A stretch of 64,000 nt of DNA from Papilionanthe hookeriana x Papilionanthe teres (GCA_022702705.1 CM040427.1:73833283-73897282), one strand, 5' to 3'. Numbered from the stretch's first letter, positions 23,414-36,100 are shown. Made by a program: numbers and translations. Notes: generated from the sequence alone by a model not told the origin.

Positions 23414-23799
23414 AGATATCTTATATGAGGATAAATAAGGTGCATCATATTTTCTTCTTATACCATTTCTTATTTTATGTGTTTCTTGCCTTGATGGTTT
23501 TAATATACAAAAAGGTTTTAGTTGGCACTGTAAAAATCAAAAAGCAAAAAAAAAAATCATATAAAATTTGCATATCTTTACCAAACTCAATTTAAGCCCC
23601 TAAAGTGGGTGTCTTAGAGCCACTTAACTTGATAAGAGTGAATGAACCAGACTAATATGTGGTCGTAAACTATGATAATTGGGCTTCCTATAACCTATGT
23701 GAGAATATAATGATAAAATGGGACATTGTCTACAAAACCGAGGGAATAATAGGCTGGTGGAGTGAATGGAGTGATGAGATGGGTAAGGAGATCATCTTG
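23414..23799. other. Gene-free spacer
   Basis: Nothing recognised. It leads into the LTR-like segment that follows. Confidence 0.5.
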
Positions 23800-25213
23800 G
23801 CAAGTGTAATAATTGTGTTGGTATGAATGACAGGTGACAAGTGTATGTAATGTGCTTAATTCTCATCTTAATTTCCCCTTCTTATATGTTTATACTTTGC
23901 TTTGAAGAGGTTTTAGTGTTGCATTGCAAGATTCAAGGAAAGGGAGCAAGCAAAGATTGAAATATTACAAATCAGACCTAAGTGATGTTTTCTCTCCTGG
24001 GCTCCCAGATTGGGTGCATAGTCACATGATATAGGTTAGTTCGAGCATCAAAATAAGAGATTGGAAAGTAGGCGCTATGATTGGGGCACCTATGTGCCAG
24101 AGATTGGGTGCCAAGCCGATGCTCAGGGGCATCTAGGAGCTAGGTCAATGCATTGGCGCCAGGTTACCCTGGATTTTGTTAAGAAAAACTTGAGAGCCAA
24201 AAAATTAGGCATTGTTTTTGCAGTCCCTATGTGCCGCAATGCCAGAGCATAGGCTCTAGACACTGGCGCTTAGGCAGTAGTTTGCAAAAATGATGGTTTC
24301 TACAGTTGGGATGCACCTCTTCACTGAGTGAAGAATAAAAGCAATGAACACGAAGTTTGGGGGGTTTTCCAGTCTTTTCCTGTCATTTTGAGTAAGTAAA
24401 AATTAAGAAATTGGCTAAAGAGGAGTTGTAAAGAGTTTTTGAAGCAAAGAGGAATTGGAGAAGTTCAAAGATATTCACTATTCTTCTACATTTCTGCATC
24501 TTTCTTTGTAAGGAAATAGATAAGTAAATTTCTAGTTTGGATATTCATTTAAATTTTTGTGAAAACTTTATGTATGATTTTTATGTTTAAATCAAAGTTT
24601 GATGTGATGGTTTTCATTATGAAGAGTTAGTAAAACCTTTATTTCATCCTTGAATGGAATATGGAGGGATAGAATTGAAACTTTATAAGTGACTTGTATA
24701 TGAATTATTGTTATTGTGTTGTGTTAACCATTAAGCTCAATTTACCCGCCTGGCCAGTAGGTTTGTTAAAAGCCTTCATGAACTAAGAGATCTGAAAGGA
24801 TACTTAGTTACATAAACTCATTAGAACAAGAATGCTGCCTTTGAGTTATTCCAACATATAAGAAAAAATGATAGCTCCTATTTGGAACTAAATTGTACTC
24901 ATTATTTAAATTCTATTCTTCATTAGATCTATTCAAGGAGGAAAATTTTCAAAATTTGAATTTCTTCAAAACATCCTTTGGATTGTTAGGATAGCCTTGT
25001 TTTTAAAATTATTAGGATAAAAATTTTACTTAAACCTTGGAAAAAACATCAACATTCAAGTTAGGTCCAACATTGATAAAGTATATTTTTTGCGAATTTG
25101 GATTCATCTCATTCTAAGTGGGATCGACATATGGAACATAATTCCATATTTTATTGATACACCACATATACTTGCGTGAGTCGCCCGTGCTTCACTGCAC
25201 ATGTAATGTGCCA
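23800..25213 (+). repeat. Athila-like 5' LTR (approximate start)
   Basis: It precedes a tRNA-Asp-type primer site and a gag. Features shared with the LTRs at 41.8, 43.2 and 61.1 kb, in order, are an AT-rich head, a GC-rich block with GGCGCC-type words (24070-24270), and a tail with GTGGGATCGACATATGG (about 25119). The end is near 25213; the start is uncertain by about 100 bp. Confidence 0.65.
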
Positions 25214-25215
25214 AT

Positions 25216-25242
25216 TTTTTGGCTTCATTCCCGAGAAAGATG
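25216..25242 (+). other. Decayed tRNA-Asp primer-binding site
   Basis: TTTTTTGGCTTCATTCCCGA stands where intact Athila-type elements have TTGGCGCCGTTGCCGGGG. Several positions are changed. Confidence 0.5.
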
Positions 25243-25439
25243 GTGAATTCCTAGTTATGAGAGTTTTTGTTAAACTTTAAGGATCTAAATTTGAAATATA
25301 TTTTATTTTTTTGTCACTTATTGTTTATTTAATTATTTTTTAAATTACAAAAGTTCTCCTGTTAAGTGTTGTTGTGATTTGGACTCGTGTTTAATTTTTA
25401 TTAATGTTTGTTGATCATTTTTAATTAGGAACTGTTTGG

Positions 25440-26935
25440 AACTCTTATCAACTAGTTTAAACTAGTTGGTATATGCAAACTTTCGAACCATTGGACCTTG
25501 AACCTTACTACCCTGAGTTAGAGAGAACTCTTTAAAAAGTCAAAAAATTTAAAAGGAATTCAAAAAGAAATAGAAGAGATGACACACATACCTCGGGAGG
25601 GCCACATGTGCACTGACCCACCTAGACCTCTTAGGAATTTCGCAAACTCTACCGTAGATCAAATTCATCTAAGAATTAACTCCCCTATCGTGGAAGACAA
25701 TACTTTTGAACTGAAGTTTGTCATCATCTAAATGATTCAAAATAATCAGTTTGGGAGGATAACCTCTAAAGATTTTAACATACTCTTAACAATCTTTCTA
25801 GAGCTTTGTGCCATATTTTACTGTAATGGTGTCGCCAACGACACTGCTAGGTTGAGGCTTTTTCCTTTCTCGTAGAGGGATAAAACTATAATGTGGTTAA
25901 ATTCTCTCGTTCCTGAGTCCATTATAACCTAGAATAATCTGGCTCAGAAATTTTTAGCTAGGTATTTCTCATCATCTAAAATAGCCAAACATAAGAGTGA
26001 TATCACCTCTTTTAGCCAATATGATGGAGAAACAATTTATGAGGCTTGAAAAAAAAAATATTAAGAAGTTGCTTAAAAAGTTTCCTCACCATGCACTACT
26101 AGACTGATTGATAACTTAAGTATTCTATATTGGTCTGTAAGGAACCCTTAGGTCAATCATAGATGTTGTTGCAGGAGGATCTCTGATGTAACAACCCTTT
26201 CCTGAGGCTACTCTTTGATTCAGGATATGACATTAAATAATTTTCAATGAACTGCTGATAGAATGAACCCTAGGAAGGTATCCAGTGTTCATGACATGGA
26301 TGTATTATCGATCTTGACCTTAAAATTAGTGGTTATCTCTGGGAATATAAATCAATTAGGTTTGAATATAAAGCAAGGATCTCCATTCATAGAAGAGAAT
26401 TCATTTGGAAAACTGGTTAGTCTTAGTGTGCTGCCCATAGAGCCCAAGAATGCTATCAATATTAGGTTTGACAACGCGTACTCTAATACATTCAACCCTA
26501 GATAGAAGACCACCTAAAAATTTATTAGAATAAAAAATAATCCAAGTCTATAAAACCAACGTTAGGAAAATAACCAAGCTAATCCTTTGGAAAATTGGAG
26601 TAATCATAGTAAAACAAACCCAATGAAAACTTACCCTTCTGGCTTTAACTCAAACCCTTTGTTTAATGATAAGATACTTTCATTGGAAGAAGTATTGTTG
26701 CAGATGGGGAATTAAAATTATTAGGAACATAGAGAATCAATTGGGCCAGATAGCTAATTCTATTAGTAATAAGCCTCAGGGAACTCTTCTTAGTAACACA
26801 AAAGATAAACATAAGGAGAATGATAATGAACATTTTAAGCGTATAAAATTGAGGAGTGGAAGAGAATTGGAGGAAGTGATTAGGAGGAAGGCCGAAGAAG
26901 TAGAAGTCAACATTGAGCTTGAATGACATAATGAA
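25440..26935 (+). pseudogene. Athila-like gag remnant
   Basis: Pieces in order: YYPELERTL near 25510, IQNNQFGRITSKDFNILLTI near 25735, then FLELCAIFYCNGVANDTARL, WLNSLVPESIIT, FLARYFSSSKIAKHKSDITS and DGETIYEA followed by a stop at 26047-26049. An 80-codon frame follows at 26263-26505, and IENQLGQIANSISNKPQG at 26726-26780. This order is that of the Retrotrans_gag domain in Athila-type gypsy elements. Several frameshifts and stops make it non-functional. Confidence 0.88.
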
Positions 26936-26939
26936 AAAC

Positions 26940-27235
26940 CATCATAAGACCTAGGGTCCACTTGGGGTAGCGATGCAGTGGCGGTGTAGCACTGCACTGT
27001 AGTCATATCTATTTGGGTAAACTATGTTTTGGCATCTTTCTCAAAATTCTGCCACTGAAATCTATATTTTCCCACTAGTCATGGCTAGGTGTGGTGGAAG
27101 CTTTCTAATTGCAGTCTGAAATTTTCAAAATAAAAAAATTGTAATAGCAACCATAGTTTTTTGAACATCAGATTATTCTTTAGCATCTTCATAGTGACTT
27201 TTTAATAAGTTACAATTGTCCCAAAAAAACCCCTT
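26940..27235. mobile_element. Candidate small DNA transposon inside gag-pol
   Basis: About 300 bp interrupt the Athila-like protein between LRSGRELEEV and the following RPPPSF. The left side reads CTAGGGTCCACTTGGGGTAG and the right side, reverse-complemented, CTAAGGGGTTTTTTTGGGAC: a weak inverted repeat in the style of hAT or PIF/Harbinger MITEs. No clear target duplication was found. Confidence 0.35.
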
Positions 27236-27239
27236 AGGA

Positions 27240-28366
27240 AGTCCAATCTCACCCATCTGGAAGGAACTAGAAAGACCACCTCCATCCTTTCATCAAAAGC
27301 TTCAAAAACACAAGTTGGATCAATAGTTTTCTAAATTTTTAAACGTGTTTAAGAAGCCAACTATCAATATTCCATTTGTTGAGGCCTTAAAGCAGATGGC
27401 TAAATACAGAAGCTTATGAAGGATATTTTGAATAAGAAGATAAAGTTATGAGATTTTAATGTTGTTGTACTCTGTGTGGAGTGTAATACAATTATTTAGA
27501 GGAAGCTTCCTCAGAAACTTAATAACCCTAGTAGCTTTACCAACCCTTGTCCCATAAGTGAGAATTTTTTTTAAGGCACAATAAGATGTAGGCGCTAGTA
27601 TCAACCGCTTATCATTGTCTAAGAGGTTAGGATTAGGAGAAGTCCAACCCACCATTGTTACCCTTCAGTTGGCTAATCGATCACTTATCCTAGGGGGGTT
27701 AAAAAGGATGTCTTAATGAAGTTAAGTTTATGCTCCTTGTAAACTTTATTATATTAGATATGGAGGAGGATAAGGAGATTATGATCATTTTAGGCTAACC
27801 TTTCCTAGTCAAAAGCAGGGCTGTGATAGATGTTTCGAAGGAAGATTTGACAATGAGGGTGAATGATTGGGAGGTGAATTTTAATATATTGAAATCTATT
27901 AATACCATTTTGATTCAAGAGATGACCCCCATTTTAGGCTAAATATGGTGGTGGGCTCACTAGAAGCCAATTTAAGGAGATTTCTGAAGCTAGCCCTATA
28001 GAGCGAATTTTGATTGAGGATGGTAGAAATGAATCTAAGGATAATTCAGCTCTACTTTTAGAAGCAATTCCTTGGGTGTTTAGGTTTGAGCTTCTTGAGA
28101 CCATTGGCTATTTGAAACCATCTATAGAGGATCCCCCTAAATTTGAACTGAAAGCTTTACCCAATAACTTAAAATATATCTATTTAGGATAATCATCCAC
28201 TTTACTCTTAGTAATATCCTCAGAACTCAGCAAGTTACAATTAGATAAGTTGATGAGAGCTCTAAGGATATTTAGAAGTGTCTTTGGTTGAACTTTAGCT
28301 AGTTAAGTGTATTAGTCCTTCATTTTGAATGCATAGAATCCTTATGATGGAGGACCATAGTCATCT
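27240..28366 (+). pseudogene. Athila-like protease, linker and RT start
   Basis: Collinear pieces: RPPPSFHQKLQ (27277), INIPFVEALKQMAKYRSL (27368), DVGASINRLSLSKRLGLGEV (about 27586-27645; D-x-G-A is the retroviral-type aspartic protease active site), the protease tail, SIEDPPKFELKALPNNLKYI (28114-28175), and the opening of RT, SPSF.MHRIL (28312). The match stops abruptly near 28366, so most of RT, RNase H and integrase are missing. Frameshifts are frequent. Confidence 0.85.
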
Positions 28367-28369
28367 TCC

Positions 28370-29054
28370 AACAACAATACTTATCCAACTCAGCTTGCTC
28401 TTCGGGGACCAACTCTTCAAATTCAAAATTCTAGCTCTCCATTACCCCTGACATCCTTTGGCATATTAGGCTAACTAAGTGATCCATTTGTTTTTTAATG
28501 CTACTTACTATTGTAGTTTGACGTCGTAACTGATTTAACAAGTTTATTGTCATTTCATTCAAATTCTAATTTTCTTCAGGGTAATCATTATTTCAGTTAT
28601 TCTAATATTCTCTGAGATTTGTTTTGGGGCTTCATCACTACTGGTTTTCTACAATTGGGTCACTAGTTCAATTGAAGTTTTGATAAGTTGACTAACATGG
28701 GTTGTAGCTGTTGGAATATGGGTCATCAAACCTATTTCCCATGTGATTCTAGCCATCAATGGGTCGGAATACTCCTAAAACGGTATAAATTGGTTTTCTT
28801 GAGGGTTTTCCATTTCAGAGTGCTCAATATTTTTGTGTGGATTTTTGGTTTTTTTTTTAATTTTATTAGCTTTTAAATTTTTTAGCACTTGTAAGAAAGC
28901 AAAAGCAACAATACAAGTACAACAAGATAAATAACAAAAAATAATAAAAACATGAAAGCAAAAATGCCAAACCAAGATTCTCAGTAGTTCAACTAAATTC
29001 TCCTAAACTCAAGATTTTTCTTGACACCTTTCCCTAACAAATATGGCAAAAACT
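28370..29054 (-). pseudogene. Athila-like gag and leader, opposite strand
   Basis: On the minus strand, FDDPYSNSYNP (28710-28745) is followed by a readable run of LNQLRRQTTIVSSIKKQMDH and ESxNFEFEELVPEEQAELDK ending near 28375, matching the C-terminal part of gag in this family. Upstream, at 28775-28830, is MENPQENQFIPF. The N-terminal core of gag is largely missing, as it is in the copy at 63.3 kb. It is cut at 28367 where the + strand element ends. Confidence 0.7.
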
Positions 29055-30499
29055 TGATGGCTCAAAAAGTTTTGGTGAAGCAAGTATGCTAAATAACACA
29101 ATTATACGTGTCAAGTAATAATACAATTAAAGAGTTTTGTATATTGATCCCATAAGAAAAGTTATAAGAACTATTTTGGAGGGTGAATCTCTTGTTTCCT
29201 AAACTTCTAAATTTAGTTTAACCTGATCAAAATAAATTATTAATTCCTAAAATCCTACTCAAAAGAAGAAATAAAAATAATGAGGTTAGAAAATAGAGAG
29301 AAACGACAGCAGAAAAATCATAGGGTTCATCAAGAGATGTGAGGCTTGCGCCTCTGTGATTCATGCATTATGATTGTTTTTGATCTTCCTAGACTTTTTC
29401 CCTATGTGATGGTTGTCAATTGGGATCAATGTCCTCTTATGTCTATGTTTCGGTCAATAGAAGGCTAGAATATATGAAGTTGTGGCTCCCTTAAATCCCA
29501 TGACATTTTGTAATCCACTTTCTAGGTTGTATAATCCATAAAATTATTATTAACCATATTTTATGATTAACTATTTTGTTTTTATGCGCAATGGGCAGGA
29601 GTCGCAGATCATGAAATATGTTAACATCCTAATTAGCTAGATCAAGATTAAATGAAAAATGATGGTTGATGTAACACCGATAAGCCTTGTTTCCTTATGA
29701 AAAGATAAAGGGAAAGAAATCATTTAAGAAAACCATAATTGATACATCACAAAGGCGCGAAAAGAAAATAAACCACACATAATCAAAAGAACTACGGAAA
29801 ACAAATCCAAAGAAATTATTATAGCAAGCATAACTTGAAAGTAACAAATTATCAGATGAATTATTCCCTCTTTCATAACCGAAATTCCTTCTCTCATACA
29901 ATCGTCTCCAAAACAAGACAAGAGAATACAAAGGAAAAATCAGAGAAAATTAGCCCTTAAGACCTCAACCATAAGTAAGGAAGAAGATCCTCGAGGGAAA
30001 GCTCTCAAACCTGCAAATATTATCCCTAGTCACCTCCCAATTCCCGTACTCTTCTTCAAGAAGCCATAGCATCTTCCTTTTAGTCCAAATCTTGATTTTA
30101 GCAAGAAATTTCTTTCCAAAAATATTTTTCACTCCGACAACATCATCACACTGCATTTCTCAAGCCAAGCACCAGGATTGGCCGGTGTAATCACAGCTGA
30201 TTTCGGCATGGTCATACCTGAACTCTGAAGAGGCGACATGCTCGTGCCCAATTTGGGTGTGATCACGACACTAGGTTTGATAGGGTGGCATGGTCAGGTA
30301 CCATCCATGTGTGGTTAAGTTTCTTTTGGTTTATTTTTTCTTAGTTTTTCTCACTCTAATATGTACGTATAATGTCTTGTAACCTGCACAACATCCATAA
30401 AAATATTATACAAGTGTAAATCCATGACAAATAAGACCAAATAGCTTGTAAAATGTAGTAATAAAAGTAGGTAAAAGAATATAAAATTGACTCATGTCA
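29055..30499 (-). repeat. Gypsy 5' LTR, minus strand, about 1.45 kb
   Basis: On the minus strand it starts TGACATGAGTCAATTTTA (30499) and ends GAGCCATCA at 29055, followed by AGTTTTTGCCATATTTGTTA, a decayed form of the tRNA-Asp primer site. It is homologous to the LTR fragment at 10923-12310. A GC-richer block lies at 30170-30300, the same place as in the other LTRs. Confidence 0.75.
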
Positions 30500-31502
30500 T
30501 CCTTCATGCGTAATCTTACTGTTCAAAATTTTGGCCAAAATATTTTTAAAACTTGGCTCTTGATGCATCTTGAGCATACGTTTCTCGCCTTAGTTGTTAG
30601 TTTTTTTATCTTGTTTGTCTAGCAATTCTTACTGTGGCGCAGCTCGTATCTATGTTGTATCTTGGTTGTGGATCACTGATCTCGATGACCGGTGTGAGTT
30701 ATGGCTCAAGAATGTATTCCAGATATTTCCCACATATCATTTGTTTCTTTTTTTCATTATCTCTTTCAACTCATTGATTTGTTGGGTAACAAACTCTCTA
30801 GTACACCCATTGTTCTTTAGGGGCATTCTTCAGATGATAAGGGTCTTTTTGCAAAGTTTGCGTACACCTCGTCTTTTAGGATGTTGAAACCTTTTAAGGT
30901 GCAGGGTCCATGTATATAACTTTATAAACACCTCATATTATAGAGAGTGACAAAGTGAGATGAATGAAAATATTTTAAGAGAACCTTGAGAAATATATTG
31001 AATTTTGATCTTTGATCGAACGGAGGGGGGACAACTCCCTGGAAGTCCCTGGGTTACTAAGTTGTAAAGATAACAAAGATGGAAAGCAATCTATGGAATG
31101 GAGAAATAAATAGAGGAGTTTCCAGGGAGAAAAAAGAAAGAAGTCTCCCCTTCCCCTTTCACCTACCCTTTTTTAAATAAGGGAGAAAATTAATAAAATA
31201 ATTTAACTAGTATATCTTGTACTATATGCTGTTATTCCCCAGTTTCTTGATAGAAGACCGTGATGTAGATGTCAGGTATTGCTCATCGTATGTCAAGCAT
31301 TGCTAGTACGGTGACTATCTTTAATACATGGGTGAAAGAAATGAATCCCAATTGTCGGTCGTCCTCTGTAATAATGGATTGACGGATGTTCTTATTAGTC
31401 ATGATGGCTTCTGTATAGTCACGATGATTTCTTTTGATAGCTGCTCTTGCATAGGTGGACAAGGCTATCATTTCGAGGAAGATGGAGAAAATCGCATTGT
31501 GG
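30500..31502. other. Gene-free spacer
   Basis: No coding or element ends recognised. A 97-codon frame at 30594 has no family resemblance and is probably chance. Confidence 0.5.
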
Positions 31503-31655
31503 GTGAGCTCGATTCAATCACTTCGACAAGTGGGCTTAATCCAACAACTTTGATAGATGGGTTCAATTCAATCGTATCGATAGGTGGGCTTGATTCAGTC
31601 ATTTCGACATGTGGGCTCCATTCAATCACTTAAACATGTGGGCTCGATTCAGTGA
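31503..31655 (+). repeat. 27-bp minisatellite, about six units
   Basis: Units of the form GTGGGCTCGATTCAATCACT followed by TCGACAT repeat about 5.5 times, with 10-30% divergence between units. The 27-bp length keeps one frame open across the array (LDSI/GLNPTT/GLDSVIST repeats), which explains a 101-codon frame at 31328-31633. Confidence 0.9.
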
Positions 31656-32497
31656 ATTTTTTTATTAAAAAACTCCAAAAAACCTCTATTTGTGTATATA
31701 CATAGAAAATCAACAACAAGTTCATATTTATCTTAGCAAATGACTTCTTAAGGTTTATTTGGAACAGCTTTCATTCAGCTTTCTTTTTTATACTATCACC
31801 CCAGTTCTGTTTGGGAAATCGTTTTCTTGTTGTATTTTAGAATTTATGTGGTAGAATCTTATTTTTTTTTCAAATTAAAATTGTTAAAGTGCGGAAGTTG
31901 CCAAGAGATCATAGTGTTCTGATTTTTTGAAAAGAAAATAATTTTATAATAATTACCATAATTTTTAAAAAAATTATTTTTTTTTGGCAATAACTTCTTA
32001 GCTCCAAACAGACGGTTAGGGTGAATTCACTTATGAATGGGAACAATATCCCCATCATATGGGCGAGCAGCTTTTGACAACTTCGGCTGATATCTGAACC
32101 TAATACGTGAAAATTGAATACTTTCGAACAATTCAATCCTAACCATGCAAAATTCTTTTAATTCCGCACAATATTCATTTATTTTGATTTCGACACCAGA
32201 ACTGCATGGTTTTGCAGGCCGCAATGAGCCAAAACCGCACCTGCCGGCCATGGGGCAGACATGGCCACCATGTAACGCCGTCAATTACGATGCAGCGACG
32301 GTTTCTTATCTGACCAGTAGGTGTGGGCCCCATCACTCTGCTGAGCGCCGTCACCACACAAAACAACAATACGTCGCGCCCTGCGCCCATACCTTCGTGC
32401 TCCACACGGTCATTACCGGTGAACCTGCACTAAGGTCACCGAGGTGACCTGAAACGCATCGCACTTTCGGTGTTGCAGCGATAGTGGGTCTCATGGC
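31656..32497 (+). promoter_or_regulatory. ARF upstream region
   Basis: Composition changes from AT-rich to GC-richer at about 32180, marking the proximal promoter of the ARF gene. TGGGCC at 32324-32329 matches the plant site II (TCP-binding) core. Minus-strand open frames here (32027-32405) have no family features and are treated as chance. Confidence 0.5.
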
Positions 32498-32507
32498 CAT
32501 AAATAAG
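32498..32507 (+). promoter_or_regulatory. Candidate TATA box of the ARF gene
   Basis: CATAAATAAG lies 438 bp upstream of the ATG, in GC-richer sequence, and would place the transcript start near 32530. Assignment is by position and motif only. Confidence 0.4.
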
Positions 32508-32761
32508 AAATGAAGAAGGCAGTTACAGCGATTGGCGACTGTGTTCTGTTCAAGAGAGGCCTACTTTGAGCTTCAATCGAATCGTCTTCCACGTGTTGGG
32601 GCCAGAAAAGCGAGTGACATTGCGGCAAGAAGATTTTTTTTTGGGGTAAAGTTGGAGCGTGAAGAGTGCTGGTGTGGGATTTGGGCTTCGTTCTCGTACT
32701 CGGCGGTTTCGCCTCGAGAGGAAACGGAAGGGAATTCGGCAGGTTTCGAATTGGAGTATTG

Positions 32762-33174
32762 ATGAGGTGAAGTTAATAGGAGAGAGAACAGGACGGCTTA
32801 TGAGAAGGCGGAGCCTGGTTTGGTTCTGAAGCAGAGAGGAAAAAGGAGCTAAGATCGTGGGAGGAGATCTCAGAGCAAGGTGGCTTTTGGCTTCTTGTTT
32901 TATTGAGTTTGGAAATTTATGGTCTTGTTGAACATTTGCGAAGGATGGTGGGAGATACTTTGTACGAGGAGCTATGGAGGGCTTGCGCGGGGCCTTTGGT
33001 CGAGATACCTCGCGTTGGAGAGAGGGTTTATTATTTTTCTCAAGGTCACATGGAGCAGGTGAGGAGTTTTCTCTTTATCCATTCTTATCCTCTGTATCTT
33101 TTCTGTTTGTGCAATACGGGTTCTGATGGAATACTGCGTTTTATTTGGGGGTTTTCATGTGGACGTGTAGTTAG
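32762..33174 (+). promoter_or_regulatory. Upstream ATGs in the ARF leader
   Basis: Three ATGs precede the main start: 32762 (two codons then stop), 32800 (nine codons, stop TGA 32827-32829), and 32919. The third is out of frame, overlaps the main start and, after splicing of intron 1, stops at 33172-33174 (47 codons). Its context is weak (T at -3) whereas the main ATG has A at -3 and G at +4. Upstream frames that damp translation are known in several ARF genes; that they act here is inference. Confidence 0.5.
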
Positions 33175-36100
33175 AAGCATCGACTAATCAGGAGCTGGAT
33201 CAGCGGATTCCACTCTTCAATCTCCCCTCCGGAAGATCTAAAATTCTCTGTCGCGTTATAAACGTAGAGCTCAGGGTGAGCTTTGTTTCTCCTCTGATTT
33301 CCTATTCTTAATTCCTATTTTTTTAAAGTTTATATTGATTTTACAAGTTTTGAATTTCTTTAATTTTGATTTCTAATAGGCTGAGCATGACACAGACGAA
33401 GTTTATGCACAGATCACTTTGCTCCCGGAGGCAGATGTAAGGCTTGGCTTTGTTCTTTGCTTGGTATACTCGCTGATTATGATTTATGATTTTTTTGCAA
33501 AAAAAAAATGAGCTCTTTTTCCTTAATTTATACAGCAAAGCGAGCTGAGTACACCCGATCCTTGTCTTCCAGAGCTAAAGAGGCCGGTGGTTAATTCTTT
33601 CTCCAAGATTTTAACGGCCTCAGATACAAGTACTCATGGGGGGTTTTCAGTTCTCCGCCGCCATGCCAACGAGTGCCTTCCCACACTGGTTTGTTCCTTT
33701 TCCCTTTTTATAATTCATATTATCATTTCCTGTTTGTATGCTCATCTGTTTCGTTTTAGTTTTTATCTTTTCTTCTCTTCGTGATCAGGATATGTCGCAG
33801 CCAACTCCTACCCAGGAGCTGTGTGCCAAAGACCTTCATGGCTATGAATGGCGATTCAAGCACATTTTCAGAGGTAATATATAAAATTTTGACATGGGGA
33901 TATGCAAATAATTGCTTTGGCTATGCGGGCATGTTTCACCTAAACATCAGCTTTTTCTTTTTCCCCGTTATTTCTTGTTCCTTATTATTTTCTGATCACA
34001 GGACAACCTCGAAGGCATTTGCTCACAACTGGATGGAGTACCTTTGTCACTTCCAAGAGATTAGTGGCTGGGGATGCATTTGTTTTCTTAAGGTACTAAA
34101 TTCAATGATCATATGTGTTTGCCATGCCTTGTGCCATGAGATAAATTGCTAACTATGTGATTATTTGCTATGGTTTTAAATCCTACATTATCACTGCAAA
34201 CAAAATTGACACTTTTTTCAATTTATTGAGCTACGGAACATGTGTATTTGTGAGTAGTGCCAAAGGATTTGTTGTGAATTTTTGTTTTTAGATGAGAATT
34301 TTAAAGATGGAGAAGGATGGGTATTAGTTTAGTAAATAGGAAAGATTTATGTAGTTTTGCTGCTAAAGCTTTATATTATGCAAGTTTTAACTCTAAAATA
34401 ATGGTGATATAATTTGTGTAGAGGAGAGAATGGAGAGTTGCGAGTTGGTGTTAAGCGTGCTTCTCGTCAGCAGAGCACAATTCCATCATCTGTGATCTCG
34501 TGTGAAAGCATGCATCTTGGAGTGCTTGCCACTGCATCGCATGCTGTGACGACTCAAACCTTGTTCACTGTTTGCTACAAACCAAGGTTGATAATTTTTC
34601 TTCTTGGATTTTTCTAAAGTTGATTTGGAGTTTGTGTCTCTCTTTAAATGTGCTGAAGTTAAATTTGTTTTGGTTAATCAGAATTAGTCAATTCATTGTT
34701 GGTGTGAACAAATATTTGGAAGCTATCAATAACAAGTTTTCGGTGGGGATGCGATTTATGATGAGATTTGAGGGAGAAGATACACCTGAAAAGAGGTAAA
34801 TTTGAGCATTGCTTCAGGTTTTTGGTAACTTTATGTTTTCTTTTTCCTTTAAATCAAGAAATTTAGTGATTTAGCTTTATTCTTTTCATCTTAGGTACAA
34901 TGGAACTATTGTTGGTGTTGGAGATCTGTCTTCTCAGTGGGAAGGTTCGAAGTGGAGACAGCTAAAGGTATGATCATAATCTTTTTCCACATTATTATTT
35001 TATATACATATATATATTTTTTCTTTCGTATGATGGAGATTTCTCATATATTTTTTCTCTCCAGGTTCAATGGGACGAACCAACCAATATTCAGCGACCT
35101 AACAGAGTTTCTCCATGGGAAATTGAGCCTTATAATCCCTTAGCGTCTAATGTCAGCGTACCTCCGCCTTTGTGTACAAAGAGCAAAAGGCCCAGGCCAT
35201 CTTTTGACCTCACAGATCCCTCACCTTCAGGTTGTAGAGACGTAGTAAACTGAATTATCTTTTGTGAATTAAGATATTATGGAAGATCAAATTTTAATTT
35301 TTATGCTTTGTTTCTGGATTGCAGATGCCTCTTCACCTTTCTGGTACTCACCAGCTACCCGCACATGTGATTTGGGTCCCTTATCTACTCCTGTTATATG
35401 GCCACCAAGAACAAAGGCTGCTGATAAGGGAAACAACCCGATCAAAACACCAAATTTTCACAGCTGTGATAGATGGTTGGAGCAGCCTTCTTCCTTCATT
35501 GGTTCAACATCTTTGTACAATGACGCCTCTCTGAAGCTATTTCAGGATGCAGCTCTGGAGACCAAGGTTACCGTTCCCAATACACACTCAATTACAAGTC
35601 AAATACTTGAGGATCCAAACTCAAAAATGTCTTTGGGCACGGATGAATCAAAGAAATCTGAAAATTGCTCTGCCTACCGCTTATTTGGAATCAATTTGGT
35701 TAATCTCATCAATCCTTCAACATCTTCAACTAACAAGAAAACTGAAGCTGCAGCTATTGAGCAGCCTCAAGTTCATTTAACTTCTCTTGAGGAGTCAGAT
35801 CAGCTTTCTGAACTATCAAAAAGTTCGAAAAGTTCAAAACAGGTGCTTCAGGTTTCTCAAAAGGAGATCCAGAGCAGAACGAGCAGTTCCACCAGAAACC
35901 GTATTAAGGTAAAATTCAGCCTATGAGCATTGGTATCCAAGTTATTTGTGATATTTCTGACGTGTGGATTTCAAATGTTGAAGGTTCACATGCATGGAGT
36001 TGCGGTTGGTAGAGCTGTGGACCTCATGCATTTGGGAGGGTATGATGAGCTGATATCAGGGCTGGAAAAGATGTTTGAGATCAGCGGAGAGCTTTGCCAG

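Noticed and set aside
32027..32447. Overlapping frames of 76-100 codons on both strands upstream of the ARF
   Set aside because: They sit in the GC-richer promoter region, overlap each other on opposite strands and show no family features.
32532..32762. A 76-codon frame in the ARF leader
   Set aside because: It has no ATG at its start (it opens at a TTG), so it is not a credible upstream frame; only the ATG-initiated ones were kept.
33341..34617. Frames reading through the ARF introns
   Set aside because: They merge exon and intron sequence; the GT-AG junctions give a continuous protein matching the family instead.
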